DNA from: an uncultured Paracoccaceae bacterium
GTDB taxonomy: Bacteria; Pseudomonadota; Alphaproteobacteria; Rhodobacterales; Rhodobacteraceae
Direction: 5' to 3'
Length of the DNA: 64,000 bases
Assembly: GCA_947496605.1 (NCBI GenBank)
Contig: CANMDF010000001.1
Coordinates: forward strand, 124,001-188,000
Shown: piece after piece, positions 57,372 through 64,000 of the stretch
How positions within the stretch are numbered: position 1 is the stretch's first letter
Layout of the letters: every line of letters starts with the position of its first letter
Translations under genes and position numbers: made by a program
Notes under the pieces: generated by a model
The model's input: the letters and a program-made list of their open reading frames with translations, nothing else
Told to the model about the DNA's origin: nothing
Database searches by the model: none

Positions 57372-57784
57372 CAAGCAGCTGCCCTCCCTTGGGTGAACTC
57401 AAGGAAAGCGCATTGGCGCGCCGGGGGCATGGCATTGAAAGTTGTCAGGCAATACGCCTCGATTTCTTCCGGGACTGCGAGGTCAGTCCAGAAAGCCGCT
57501 TCATCCATGAAACTGAGAAATGGTGCTCCGGGTGCACCCGCACCTTGATTTTTGCCAGTCGCGGCTTTTGCCGTTGCTAGGGCGACGTCTTTACTCAGTG
57601 CCTTTAGGGCCATGAAGGCAAGGCTAGCGCGCTGTGAGACGGTCAGGCGAGCTGACAGAACCGGCACAAGGCCCCACCAAGCGTCTTGAGTGTCTAGCAC
57701 TAGGCAGTAGCCAATCATGCGTGATGCGCGCTTTACATGTAATGGGATGAAGTTGTTTGGGGTTCGTTTTTTCGCTTCAGTCAT
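57371..57784 (-). CDS. Hypothetical phage-like protein (137 aa)
   Basis: 137 residues from ATG 57784 with a strong ribosome site (GGAGGT, 6 bases). Features: MTEAKKRTPNNFIPLHVKR, a hydrophobic central part (MIGYCLVLDTQDAWWGLVPV) and a C-terminal EEIEAYCLTTFNAMPPARQ. No known domain. It is coupled to both neighbours: ATGA overlap with the 41-residue gene upstream, TGATG with the ATPase gene downstream. Confidence 0.65.
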   Translation of the reverse strand: MTEAKKRTPNNFIPLHVKRASRMIGYCLVLDTQDAWWGLVPVLSARLTVSQRASLAFMALKALSKDVALATAKAATGKNQGAGAPGAPFLSFMDEAAFWTDLAVPEEIEAYCLTTFNAMPPARQCAFLEFTQGRAAA

Positions 57785-57906
57785 TGCGCCACCTCCCCGT
57801 AGTGAAGGCGGGCAATCAGTGCCGCATGTGACTGTGAGAGGCCATGAACCCAACGGATGCGGCGCTGCTGAAGGATGTAAGCGGGAGGTGTGGTGCGAAT
57901 ACTCAT
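57781..57906 (-). CDS. Very small coupled protein (41 aa)
   Basis: A 41-codon frame, ATG 57906 to TGA 57781, which overlaps by 4 bases (ATGA) at each end with its neighbours. The product is basic (PPAYILQQRRIRWVHGLSQS, then LIARLHYGEVAQ) and may be a helix-turn-helix-like or RNA-binding peptide. The double ATGA overlap and the ribosome site of the next gene lying within its end make it likely to be translated. Confidence 0.6.
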   Translation of the reverse strand: MSIRTTPPAYILQQRRIRWVHGLSQSHAALIARLHYGEVAQ

Positions 57907-58268
57907 GCTGCCACCTTGTCAAGGACAGGCTGCACCTGAGAAACGAGAACATAGACGCCGTAACGTGTGCGTCCGGTCTCCACGTCGTTGGCGAACATAT
58001 CGCAACGGATGTCGATGCCATGATCGCGGCGCAGAGGCAGGACGTGGTCAGACAAGCGACAGTAGCTGGCCGAGTGAATTGGGCTCCGCATCAGGCCCTC
58101 AAGAACTTGGCGTGTGCGCTTCGCGAGAATGACTTTCCGGGGGTCCTGTCCGGTGTTGGTCACCCAATACGTTTGGTTTTCAGTCGTATTTGGAAGGTCT
58201 GCCCAGCGATAAATACGCTTTGTATTTGCGGGCGGATTTTCGTTGTTTTTCTGCTCGATTGACTGCAT
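57903..58268 (-). CDS. Winged-helix-like hypothetical protein (121 aa)
   Basis: 121 residues from ATG 58268 (AAGGA 8-9 bases upstream). The centre (TRQVLEGLMRSPIHSASYCR, LSDHVLPLRRDHGIDI) has the shape of a winged helix-turn-helix, followed by a beta-like segment (TRYGVYVLVSQVQPV). A DNA-binding role in the element is likely but not proven. Stop overlaps the next ATG (ATGA). Confidence 0.6.
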   Translation of the reverse strand: MQSIEQKNNENPPANTKRIYRWADLPNTTENQTYWVTNTGQDPRKVILAKRTRQVLEGLMRSPIHSASYCRLSDHVLPLRRDHGIDIRCDMFANDVETGRTRYGVYVLVSQVQPVLDKVAA

Positions 58269-58384
58269 TGTGCAGTTCCTTTTCTGTTGAAAAGGCACCA
58301 GCTTTATGCGATATCTTGGGTGTCTAGCCGCTTTGAATACCGCATATAGCCTTCGCCTTCTTGATTGAATGGCGAGGGTTTTGC

Positions 58385-58561
58385 TTATGCGGCTTCACGA
58401 AGAGCGGTCATGGCTTCATCAACTTCGCTCTCCACCCAGAACAAGCGGCCGCCAAGTTTGATTGGTTCGGGCAAAAGTTGTGAGTCTACGTAACGATAAA
58501 TGGTGGTGCGACCGCACTTGCCGAGCTTTTGGCGTAGCTGTTCAAGGCTAAGGTATTTCAT
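58385..58561 (-). CDS. AlpA-type helix-turn-helix regulator (58 aa)
   Basis: A complete frame from ATG 58561 to TAA 58385. The sequence (LSLEQLRQKLGKCGRTTIYR, LPEPIKLGGRLFWVESEVDE) is a typical AlpA/MerR-like excisionase-type protein with the Ser/Thr-Ile-Tyr-Arg recognition helix and LGGR-W motif. In P4-like elements and PICIs, AlpA switches on the integrase or the early operon. It sits between the 58664 gene and the small-gene operon, 116 bases upstream of the latter. Confidence 0.85.
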   Translation of the reverse strand: MKYLSLEQLRQKLGKCGRTTIYRYVDSQLLPEPIKLGGRLFWVESEVDEAMTALREAA

Positions 58562-58663
58562 ACTGGCGTTTCCTTTGGGTCAGGTGTTTTCTGATATGAC
58601 CCAAGGTGCTCATCGGTCGCCCAAATGTCGCAGGAAACAAAGGAGGCCTATTAGTTTCCTTCT

Positions 58664-59281
58664 CTAGTAAAGCAGATGTCTCGCTCTTGCATACGCTGTC
58701 TGGATCAGAAATTTCTCATATTCGTCAGGCTCTTTGGCAATGATTTTCCTGACGGCGTCATTGTCTAGAGACTCGCCAATTTCGTTCAATACGTCGCATA
58801 TTACGCTCTGAATCGTAATGATATCGCCAGTAGTCGCGTTCTTTCCTTCTTGCACCCCTCGTATTCTAAGTAGATCAGCCGCCATTCGGACGTATCCATT
58901 GCGGGCGGCCTGATCTCCCTTATGCCGACCTGCGCGTTTTGGGCGGCCATTTGCTAATGCTAGGGCCGCGAATTCCACAAGAGGGCGCGGCAAACTAAGT
59001 TGCTGAGAAACATGATATCGAAATGCAAAGACTGCGTCGTCCCAGACATCTGGATCTTCAAGAGCCGCTCCAGCAAGCAACTGCGCTTCGCGATCATCTA
59101 GCTGTCGTAGGGAGCTAATTCCAAGAGTAGTGCGCAGAAAATCCCGCTCAAAATTCTGCCGCTTCTGCTTAATTTTCCCGTTTTCGTCTAGTGCATTCTT
59201 AAAGCACCAGCGGACTAAATCATGAGGGTCATCAGGCGGACACAATTCAGGATAGGCCTCGAAAATATCCTTGATCCTCAT
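58664..59281 (-). CDS. Hypothetical protein coupled to the integrase gene
   Basis: Not recognised. 205 residues; its ATG 59281 overlaps the integrase TGA (ATGA). N-terminal IKDIFEAYPELCPPDDPHDL, then a charged helical body; a basic stretch (NGRPKRAGRHKGDQAARNGY) and a C-terminal DNDAVRKIIAKEPDEYEKFL. It may modulate excision or have a defensive or regulatory role; position is the only clue. Confidence 0.65.
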   Translation of the reverse strand: MRIKDIFEAYPELCPPDDPHDLVRWCFKNALDENGKIKQKRQNFERDFLRTTLGISSLRQLDDREAQLLAGAALEDPDVWDDAVFAFRYHVSQQLSLPRPLVEFAALALANGRPKRAGRHKGDQAARNGYVRMAADLLRIRGVQEGKNATTGDIITIQSVICDVLNEIGESLDNDAVRKIIAKEPDEYEKFLIQTAYARARHLLY

Positions 59282-60471
59282 CCAGTCAACCTTACCAAGT
59301 CGCCTAAACCTTTGTTCAGGTGCTCAGCCCAGCGCTCCATCAATACAGCTCGCTTTTCAATGAAGTCCGTCCGCTTATAAGAGCGTTCAACACCAGTGCC
59401 GACAACATGACCCAAGCATGTCTCAGCAATCTCGTAGGGGGTTTCTGTCGTCTCTGCACACCACGTCCTAAAGCTGGATCGGAAACCATGAGGCCGCGTG
59501 TCCAAACCCTTGCGTTCCATGAACCGGCTCATCGTGGCATCAGAAATGACACCCTTACGAACGCTTGGAAAAAGGAAGCCATCACGCTCAAATTTCGTTG
59601 CCGCCTCGACAACACGCATGGCCTCAGTCGAAAGCGGCACACGAAATTCACTTGTTGCGTCTTTGCGCCCCTTCACCAGTTCTTCAGGTATCGTCCAGAT
59701 GTTGCCGTCTATCTGATCAAGGCGCAGGAACCGGATTGGTTTTGACCTCACTGCAGTCAGGATTAACAGACGCAATGCGAGCTGGCAGATACTGTCATCT
59801 AAGGACTTATAGAAGGTTGGTACGTCCTGCCACGGCATAGATGGGATATTCTTGACCTTGTGGCGCTGCTTGCCGAGAAGTGCCTTAGCTTTCTCTGTGG
59901 CTTGCAAGTCTACATCCAAACCAAGTGCTGCGGCATGCCGAATGCAGATGCTCAGGCGATTGAGCGCCTTCTTCGCCGTGTCAGCTTTCGTGTGCCAGAT
60001 GGGGGCAAGAGTGTCTCGGATGTCCCGCTGATCTATCTCAGACACGGGCGTCTTGCCCAAACGTGGCAGCACGTACAATTCCAATGGACTGAACCAACGG
60101 CCTGCTGAGCCATCGTCGCGCAATTCTGCTTTACGGCTTTCAAAAGCATCCAATGCAATATCACGCAGGACATGCAGCCTGCTTGCTGCATCTCGCCGGT
60201 CGCGTTCACGCTGCTTGATTGGATCTATGCCAGACCTGACGAGGGTTCTTTGAAGTTCCGCATACTCTCGTGCTTCCTTCAGACTGACATCGGGGAAGCG
60301 TCCCAAACCCATCTCCCTGCGCTTGCCATGAATGGTCACTCTGAGAAACCACTGTGCGCCGCCATCACGGCCTTGCTCGCGCTTATGAAACCAGAGCCCA
60401 CCGCCATCATTGTACTTTCCGGGCTCAAACCCGCGCAACGAAGCAGATGTGAGTTTGTTCATCGTTGGCAT
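59278..60471 (-). CDS. int: P4-type tyrosine integrase of the island
   Basis: 397 residues. The N-terminus (KYNDGGGLWFHKREQGRDGG, then GKRREMGLGRFPDVSL) is the DUF4102 arm-binding domain of the P4 family. The catalytic residues Arg 242 (TAVRSKPIR), Lys ~267-270 (VKGRKDA), His 328/Arg 331 (PHGFRSSFRTW), His 355 (CLGHVVG) and Tyr 365 (ERSYKRTD) are all present. ATG 60471 lies next to the arm-like repeat 60476-60494 and 155 bases from attR, so this is the recombinase most likely responsible for insertion into tRNA-Leu. Confidence 0.95.
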   Translation of the reverse strand: MPTMNKLTSASLRGFEPGKYNDGGGLWFHKREQGRDGGAQWFLRVTIHGKRREMGLGRFPDVSLKEAREYAELQRTLVRSGIDPIKQRERDRRDAASRLHVLRDIALDAFESRKAELRDDGSAGRWFSPLELYVLPRLGKTPVSEIDQRDIRDTLAPIWHTKADTAKKALNRLSICIRHAAALGLDVDLQATEKAKALLGKQRHKVKNIPSMPWQDVPTFYKSLDDSICQLALRLLILTAVRSKPIRFLRLDQIDGNIWTIPEELVKGRKDATSEFRVPLSTEAMRVVEAATKFERDGFLFPSVRKGVISDATMSRFMERKGLDTRPHGFRSSFRTWCAETTETPYEIAETCLGHVVGTGVERSYKRTDFIEKRAVLMERWAEHLNKGLGDLVRLTG

Positions 60472-60475
60472 ATCT

Positions 60476-60494
60476 AACCACCCTTTGATCCACC
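60476..60494 (+). repeat. Candidate integrase arm-type site, right end, over the integrase promoter
   Basis: AACCACCCTTTGATCCACC, 17/19 identical to 44184-44202. It starts 4 bases before the integrase ATG (reading leftward), so integrase binding could also repress its own gene (inference). Confidence 0.6.
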
Positions 60495-60625
60495 CTCTAA
60501 ATATAGATCAACTTGGGATAGGATGAAACAGTTTGGCGCAGCAAATATGGGGTTTGATGGGCTTTCCTCCTAAATGAAAGGGCTAAATGACACAGGATGG
60601 GGTAGGGTAGAATTGTAGTTCACGG

Positions 60626-60641
60626 CCCCCCGACCGCACCA
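60626..60641 (+). repeat. Right attachment site (attR)
   Basis: Exact copy of CCCCCCGACCGCACCA from the tRNA 3' end. No tRNA structure is present here; it is only the core repeat, with partial identity reaching back to 60618. Chromosomal genes resume at 60664. Confidence 0.85.
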
Positions 60642-60663
60642 GCACCATCTTTTGGAACCAGCC

Positions 60664-61206
60664 CTAGCCTGTGATCCACTGACCGCTTTTGATCCCATCA
60701 AGTGTCCAATTGCCTACGCGCCATCGTACCAAACGCAAGGTTGGAAAACCGATATGTGCCGTCATGCGCCGCACCTGACGATTGCGGCCCTCGCTGATTG
60801 TCACTTCAATCCACGTATCGGGCACTGATTTGCGAAAGCGCACGGGTGGATCGCGTTCCCAAAGTTGGGGTGGGTCGATCAATTTGACCTTCGCGGGACG
60901 TGTCGGGCCGTCTTTGAGGGTTACACCGTCGCGCAGGTCTTGCAGGTCTGTGTCCGTCGGCGCGCCTTCCACTTGCACCAAATAAGTTTTGCTCATTTTG
61001 TTCTTGGGGTCAGCGATCCTGGCTTGCAGTTTGCCGTCATCAGTCAGCACCAACAAACCCTCGCTATCGCGGTCAAGCCGCCCTGCGGGATAGACACCGT
61101 GGACATCGACGTATTGCGACAGTGTTGGGCGTGGTGAGGGGCTCTTGGCGTCTGTGAATTGCGACAACACGCCGAACGGTTTGTTCAATAGGATCACTTG
61201 GGACAT
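60664..61206 (-). CDS. rluE: 23S rRNA pseudouridine synthase, RluE type
   Basis: 180 residues of the RsuA/RluB/RluE group without an S4 domain. Catalytic motif YPAGRLDRDSEGLLVLTDDG, with the Asp of GRLD; start LLNKPFGVLSQF; later SKTYLVQVEG and EGRNRQVRRM. Length and the missing S4 domain point to RluE, which modifies U2457 in E. coli 23S rRNA. First chromosomal gene to the right of the island. Confidence 0.9.
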   Translation of the reverse strand: MSQVILLNKPFGVLSQFTDAKSPSPRPTLSQYVDVHGVYPAGRLDRDSEGLLVLTDDGKLQARIADPKNKMSKTYLVQVEGAPTDTDLQDLRDGVTLKDGPTRPAKVKLIDPPQLWERDPPVRFRKSVPDTWIEVTISEGRNRQVRRMTAHIGFPTLRLVRWRVGNWTLDGIKSGQWITG

Positions 61207-61372
61207 GCGTCTTGCCTAGCGTAGGGGCGGGGTCCCCGTCTAGGGCGGTTGCTGGTCCCGTTCGGTATACTGTTGTACGCTAGTAAGTATTTAATAATTA
61301 ACACATTTTTTGTTTACACGCGACGAAATGACGCTAGTTTGCGATTGAGCTAAAGATTCAAAGGTGCAGGCT

Positions 61373-62653
61373 ATGCCGCCAATTCAAGATCACCCGCTAC
61401 GTTATGCAATGGCGAATGAACTGCACGCCCGCCCGTTTCCAGCGGTCGACTCACCCAGCCGTGCGGCATATTTGGCGTTAAAGCCTGCCAGCAATGCCGC
61501 CGGACGTGATCGCGCGGCAGATCGTGCGCATCTGATTGATTTGCTTGATCGTTTCGGTGTGCAACATCCGCAACCCGACGCGACCCACTACTTTGGCACA
61601 ATCGGCAAACATCAGTTAAAATGGGAAAGCCACACAGAGTTCGTGACCTACACGATCTTTGGTGAAGGGCTGGCAGAACGCCCGTTTGATGCAGCAACTT
61701 TCGCCGTCTTTCCCGAAGACTGGCTTGCTGCGGCGCCGGGCGCGCGGGTCACATCGGCGCTGATCCGTATCGAAGTTGCTGACGGCGATGACGGCATCAT
61801 TGAGAAGGCACGTGATTGGTTTGTGCCCGAAAGTCTGGCCATCAGCCGGGTGGTTGGAAATGATTTGGTCGTTGCAGGTGATTTCCGCATCGATCCAGCG
61901 GGTCATATGCGTTTTGCGGCGTTCGCGCGGCCCCATGTCGGGAACCGTCGTGTCGGACGTGTTGTGCAGCGCCTTTGCGAGATTGAGACGTATAAAGCGA
62001 TGTCGATGCTGGGTCTATACCGCGCCCGTGATCTGGGCCCCAAGATGGCTGCATTCGACAAACAGCTGACGGGTTTGTTAGAGGACATGCGGGGGGCCAC
62101 GGCAGATCCAGCCCATGTGCTGCAATCTTTGTTGGAAGTCTCGGCTGAGATTGAAAACACGATTGCTCTGTCGTCATTTCGCTTTGGCGCAACAGGGGCT
62201 TACGAGACGATTGTAAACCAACGCATCGCGGTATTGCGCGAAGAACGGTTCGCTGGAAGACAAACCTTTGGTGAATTTATGATGCGCCGTTTTGATCCTG
62301 CGATGCGCACGGTAAAGTCGACCCAAGAACGCTTGCAGGCGATGTCTGATCGCGCACTACGGGCGGGCGATTTGCTGCGGACACGGGTAGATGTTGAACG
62401 GTCTGCACAGAACCAAGAACTGCTGACCAGTATGGACAAGCGCGCTGACCTGCAGCTGCGATTGCAACGCACGGTCGAAGGTTTGTCAGTCGTGGCAATC
62501 AGCTATTACGCCGTCAATCTGGTGCTGAACATGACTGGCCCGCTAGAGGACTCCTTTGGCATCGGCAAGGTCACAATGGCCGCTATTGCGACACCGATTG
62601 TGCTGGGCCTCGTCTGGTACATGGTCAACCGTATCCGCAAACACATGGAGTAA
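61373..62653 (+). CDS. DUF3422 family membrane protein
   Basis: 426 residues. N-terminus HPLRYAMANELHARPFPAV is the DUF3422 signature. The middle region has the long helical part with KAMSMLGLYRARDLGP, and the C-terminus ends with two membrane helices (SVVAISYYAVNLVLNMTG and AIATPIVLGLVWYMVNRI). Role unknown. ATG 61373 is preceded by AAAGG about 9 bases upstream; a GTG 9 bases earlier is less likely. Confidence 0.88.
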   Translation: MPPIQDHPLRYAMANELHARPFPAVDSPSRAAYLALKPASNAAGRDRAADRAHLIDLLDRFGVQHPQPDATHYFGTIGKHQLKWESHTEFVTYTIFGEGLAERPFDAATFAVFPEDWLAAAPGARVTSALIRIEVADGDDGIIEKARDWFVPESLAISRVVGNDLVVAGDFRIDPAGHMRFAAFARPHVGNRRVGRVVQRLCEIETYKAMSMLGLYRARDLGPKMAAFDKQLTGLLEDMRGATADPAHVLQSLLEVSAEIENTIALSSFRFGATGAYETIVNQRIAVLREERFAGRQTFGEFMMRRFDPAMRTVKSTQERLQAMSDRALRAGDLLRTRVDVERSAQNQELLTSMDKRADLQLRLQRTVEGLSVVAISYYAVNLVLNMTGPLEDSFGIGKVTMAAIATPIVLGLVWYMVNRIRKHME

Positions 62654-62717
62654 TCCGTCGCACTTGTGCAGGCGGTGATCCATGCTAACCATTGCCCAAA
62701 GCAAGGTTAGGTATGTG

Positions 62718-64000
62718 ATGCGGATTTTATTCGGGTTGATGGCGGTGATGAGTGCAAGTTTGGCTTCGGCTGAAGGATTGCCTGCGCCTTTGACCGATGA
62801 TGCATTCGCCCCCATCGATGAAAAAGAGGCCCGGTTGGGTCAGCTTCTGTTTTATGATCCGATCCTGTCCGGCAATCGCAATGTGTCTTGCGGGACATGC
62901 CACCATCCCGCCTTTGGAACAGGTGACGGGCTGTCGCTTGGCATTGGCGATGGGGGAATTGGTCTGGGACCAAAGCGTGTCGCAGACCCCGACAATATGC
63001 CCGAACAGCGTATCCCGCGAAATGCGCCTGCGCTTTTTAACCTTGGAGCGCATGAATTCACCGTGCTGTTCCATGATGGACGGATCGAGGTTGATCCTGA
63101 TCGTCCGGGTGGTCTGCGCACACCATTAGATGCCGATATGGTGACGGGGTTTGCGTCATTACTCTCTGCCCAAACCATGTTTCCCGTCTTAAGTGCGGAT
63201 GAAATGGCAGGCCACTACAGCGAAAACGATGTGTCTCAGGCCGTGCGTCGCGGCGTGATCACGGGAACGGGTGGGGCGTGGGATATTATCGCGCGGCGGG
63301 TCTCTGACATTCCCGCCTATAGTGACAGCTTCATCGCAACTTACGATCATATTGAGACGCCCGATCAGATCACATTTGCCGATATATCAAACGCGATTGC
63401 CGCGTTCATGGCCTTTGAGTGGCGCTCAGACAATGCGCCATTTGATGCGGTTTTGCGTGGCGAGGCGACATTGCCCGAGCCTGCTGCCACCGGCATGGAT
63501 TTGTTTTATGGCGAAGCGGGGTGCGCTAGCTGTCATAACGGGCCCTTCTTAACGGACCATGATTTTCATGCGATGGCAGCCCCTCAAATCGGACCCGGAA
63601 AAGCCGCCCGTTTCGAAAGCCATGCCCGCGACGAAGGGCGGTTTCGCGTCACAGGCGACGCGGCTGACCTCTACGCCTTTCGCACGCCATCTTTGCGCAA
63701 TGTCGCTTTGACTGCACCCTATGGCCATGCCGGTGCGCAAGCCGACCTTCGTCGTTTTGTTGCGGCGCATCTTGACCCGGTGACGGCTCTCAAGACCTAT
63801 AATTTGGATGAAGCGGCCCTGCCCGAACTGGCCGTCGATGATTCCCGCGGACTTGCGGATCGTAACGCCATTGCACATGCGGTGTCATATCAACCGCGCA
63901 ATGTGACTGAAGCGGATATAACGGCCCTTGTCGCATTCTTGGATGCACTGACAGACCCCGCCGCAATCGAAGGGCGCTTGGGCATTCCCAAAACGGTTCC
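62718..64000 (+). CDS. Di-heme cytochrome c peroxidase family protein, C-terminus beyond the window
   Basis: The frame starts at ATG 62718 and is still open at the window end. A signal peptide (MRILFGLMAVMSASLASAE) is followed by two heme c sites: CGTCH at residues 58-62 and CASCH at residues 269-273, the spacing of the CcpA/MauG family. FRTPSLRNVALTAPYGHAGA is the conserved C-terminal segment near the second heme. It would reduce peroxide in the periplasm or act as a MauG-like oxidase; the product cannot be settled. Confidence 0.88.
   Translation, partial: MRILFGLMAVMSASLASAEGLPAPLTDDAFAPIDEKEARLGQLLFYDPILSGNRNVSCGTCHHPAFGTGDGLSLGIGDGGIGLGPKRVADPDNMPEQRIPRNAPALFNLGAHEFTVLFHDGRIEVDPDRPGGLRTPLDADMVTGFASLLSAQTMFPVLSADEMAGHYSENDVSQAVRRGVITGTGGAWDIIARRVSDIPAYSDSFIATYDHIETPDQITFADISNAIAAFMAFEWRSDNAPFDAVLRGEATLPEPAATGMDLFYGEAGCASCHNGPFLTDHDFHAMAAPQIGPGKAARFESHARDEGRFRVTGDAADLYAFRTPSLRNVALTAPYGHAGAQADLRRFVAAHLDPVTALKTYNLDEAALPELAVDDSRGLADRNAIAHAVSYQPRNVTEADITALVAFLDALTDPAAIEGRLGIPKTV

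Larger units (their letters stand above)
44129..60641. mobile_element. Integrated island in tRNA-Leu(GAG), phage-satellite-like
   Basis: The segment between the two attachment repeats is 16,513 bases including one repeat copy. It encodes a P4-type integrase at its right end, an AlpA-type regulator, a replication ATPase, a DUF5681 protein, an ejection-like virion protein, two further tyrosine recombinases, a small HTH regulator and two operons of unknown function. Nearly all genes read leftward. There are no capsid, portal, tail or large terminase genes, so it is not a complete prophage. Genes of unknown function and lower GC than the flanks support foreign origin. Confidence 0.85.

Noticed and set aside
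44129-60641. Complete prophage
   Set aside because: No major capsid, portal, large terminase, tail, lysis or CI-type repressor genes were found.
60618-60641. Second tRNA gene at the right junction
   Set aside because: Only the 3' quarter matches tRNA-Leu; no D-arm or anticodon arm is present.

Overview
The window is chromosomal DNA from an alphaproteobacterium, most likely a marine member of the Rhodobacteraceae (Roseobacter group). The evidence is the set of protein families and their order: glyQ / DUF6446-type / glyS / PPDK-like, folB-folP-glmM with ATGA overlaps, DUF2244 near an aa3-type ctaD, DUF3422, an AruI-type decarboxylase, and a DUF4177-type gene next to gatB. This is inference from the sequence; no database search was made.

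1-44019 is ordinary core chromosome, densely packed, with many 1-14 base overlaps. In order it holds: translation and peptide turnover (gatB, pepN); a glyoxylate-shunt unit (malate synthase G plus a GlcG/HbpS-type protein); a glutamine-amidotransferase-class hydrolase; a photolyase/cryptochrome-related flavoprotein; TrkH and an AruI-like TPP enzyme; a secreted protease-like protein that has lost its catalytic residues; the glycyl-tRNA synthetase operon, with a FkbM methyltransferase inserted in it; a PPDK-like enzyme; a SleB-type wall hydrolase; the folate/GlcNAc-1-P operon; an EamA exporter; an aldehyde dehydrogenase; ilvC opposite two Lrp regulators; a class V aminotransferase; a UbiH-type hydroxylase; carA and a YqeY protein; ctaD; a YbdK-type ligase; an orphan helical protein; lipB; and a membrane LytTR protein.

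44042-44128 is tRNA-Leu(GAG). The last 16 bases of the gene are repeated at 60626-60641. The 16.5 kb between is an integrated mobile island, also marked by a 17/19 imperfect repeat inside each end and by a P4-type integrase at the right end. The right half (52694-60471) reads leftward as integrase, unknown, AlpA-type regulator, small coupled genes, AAA replication ATPase, DUF5681 protein, small genes, and an ejection-like virion protein. It has no capsid, portal, tail or large terminase gene, so it resembles a phage satellite or a stripped prophage. The left half carries cargo: a three-gene operon with a GHKL-ATPase/STAS-like fusion, a separate STAS-like protein and a small membrane protein; a three-gene operon of unknown function, with one member carrying a Tat-like leader, under a small HTH regulator with three operator-like sites; and two more tyrosine recombinases placed tail to tail.

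60664-64000 returns to core chromosome: an RluE-type pseudouridine synthase, a DUF3422 membrane protein and the start of a di-heme cytochrome c peroxidase that runs off the window.

The best candidates for something not yet described are the GHKL/STAS-like/membrane operon at 44304-46613, the satellite-like module with its TGTCC repeat cluster at 55949-56039, and the repressor-controlled operon at 46757-48661.
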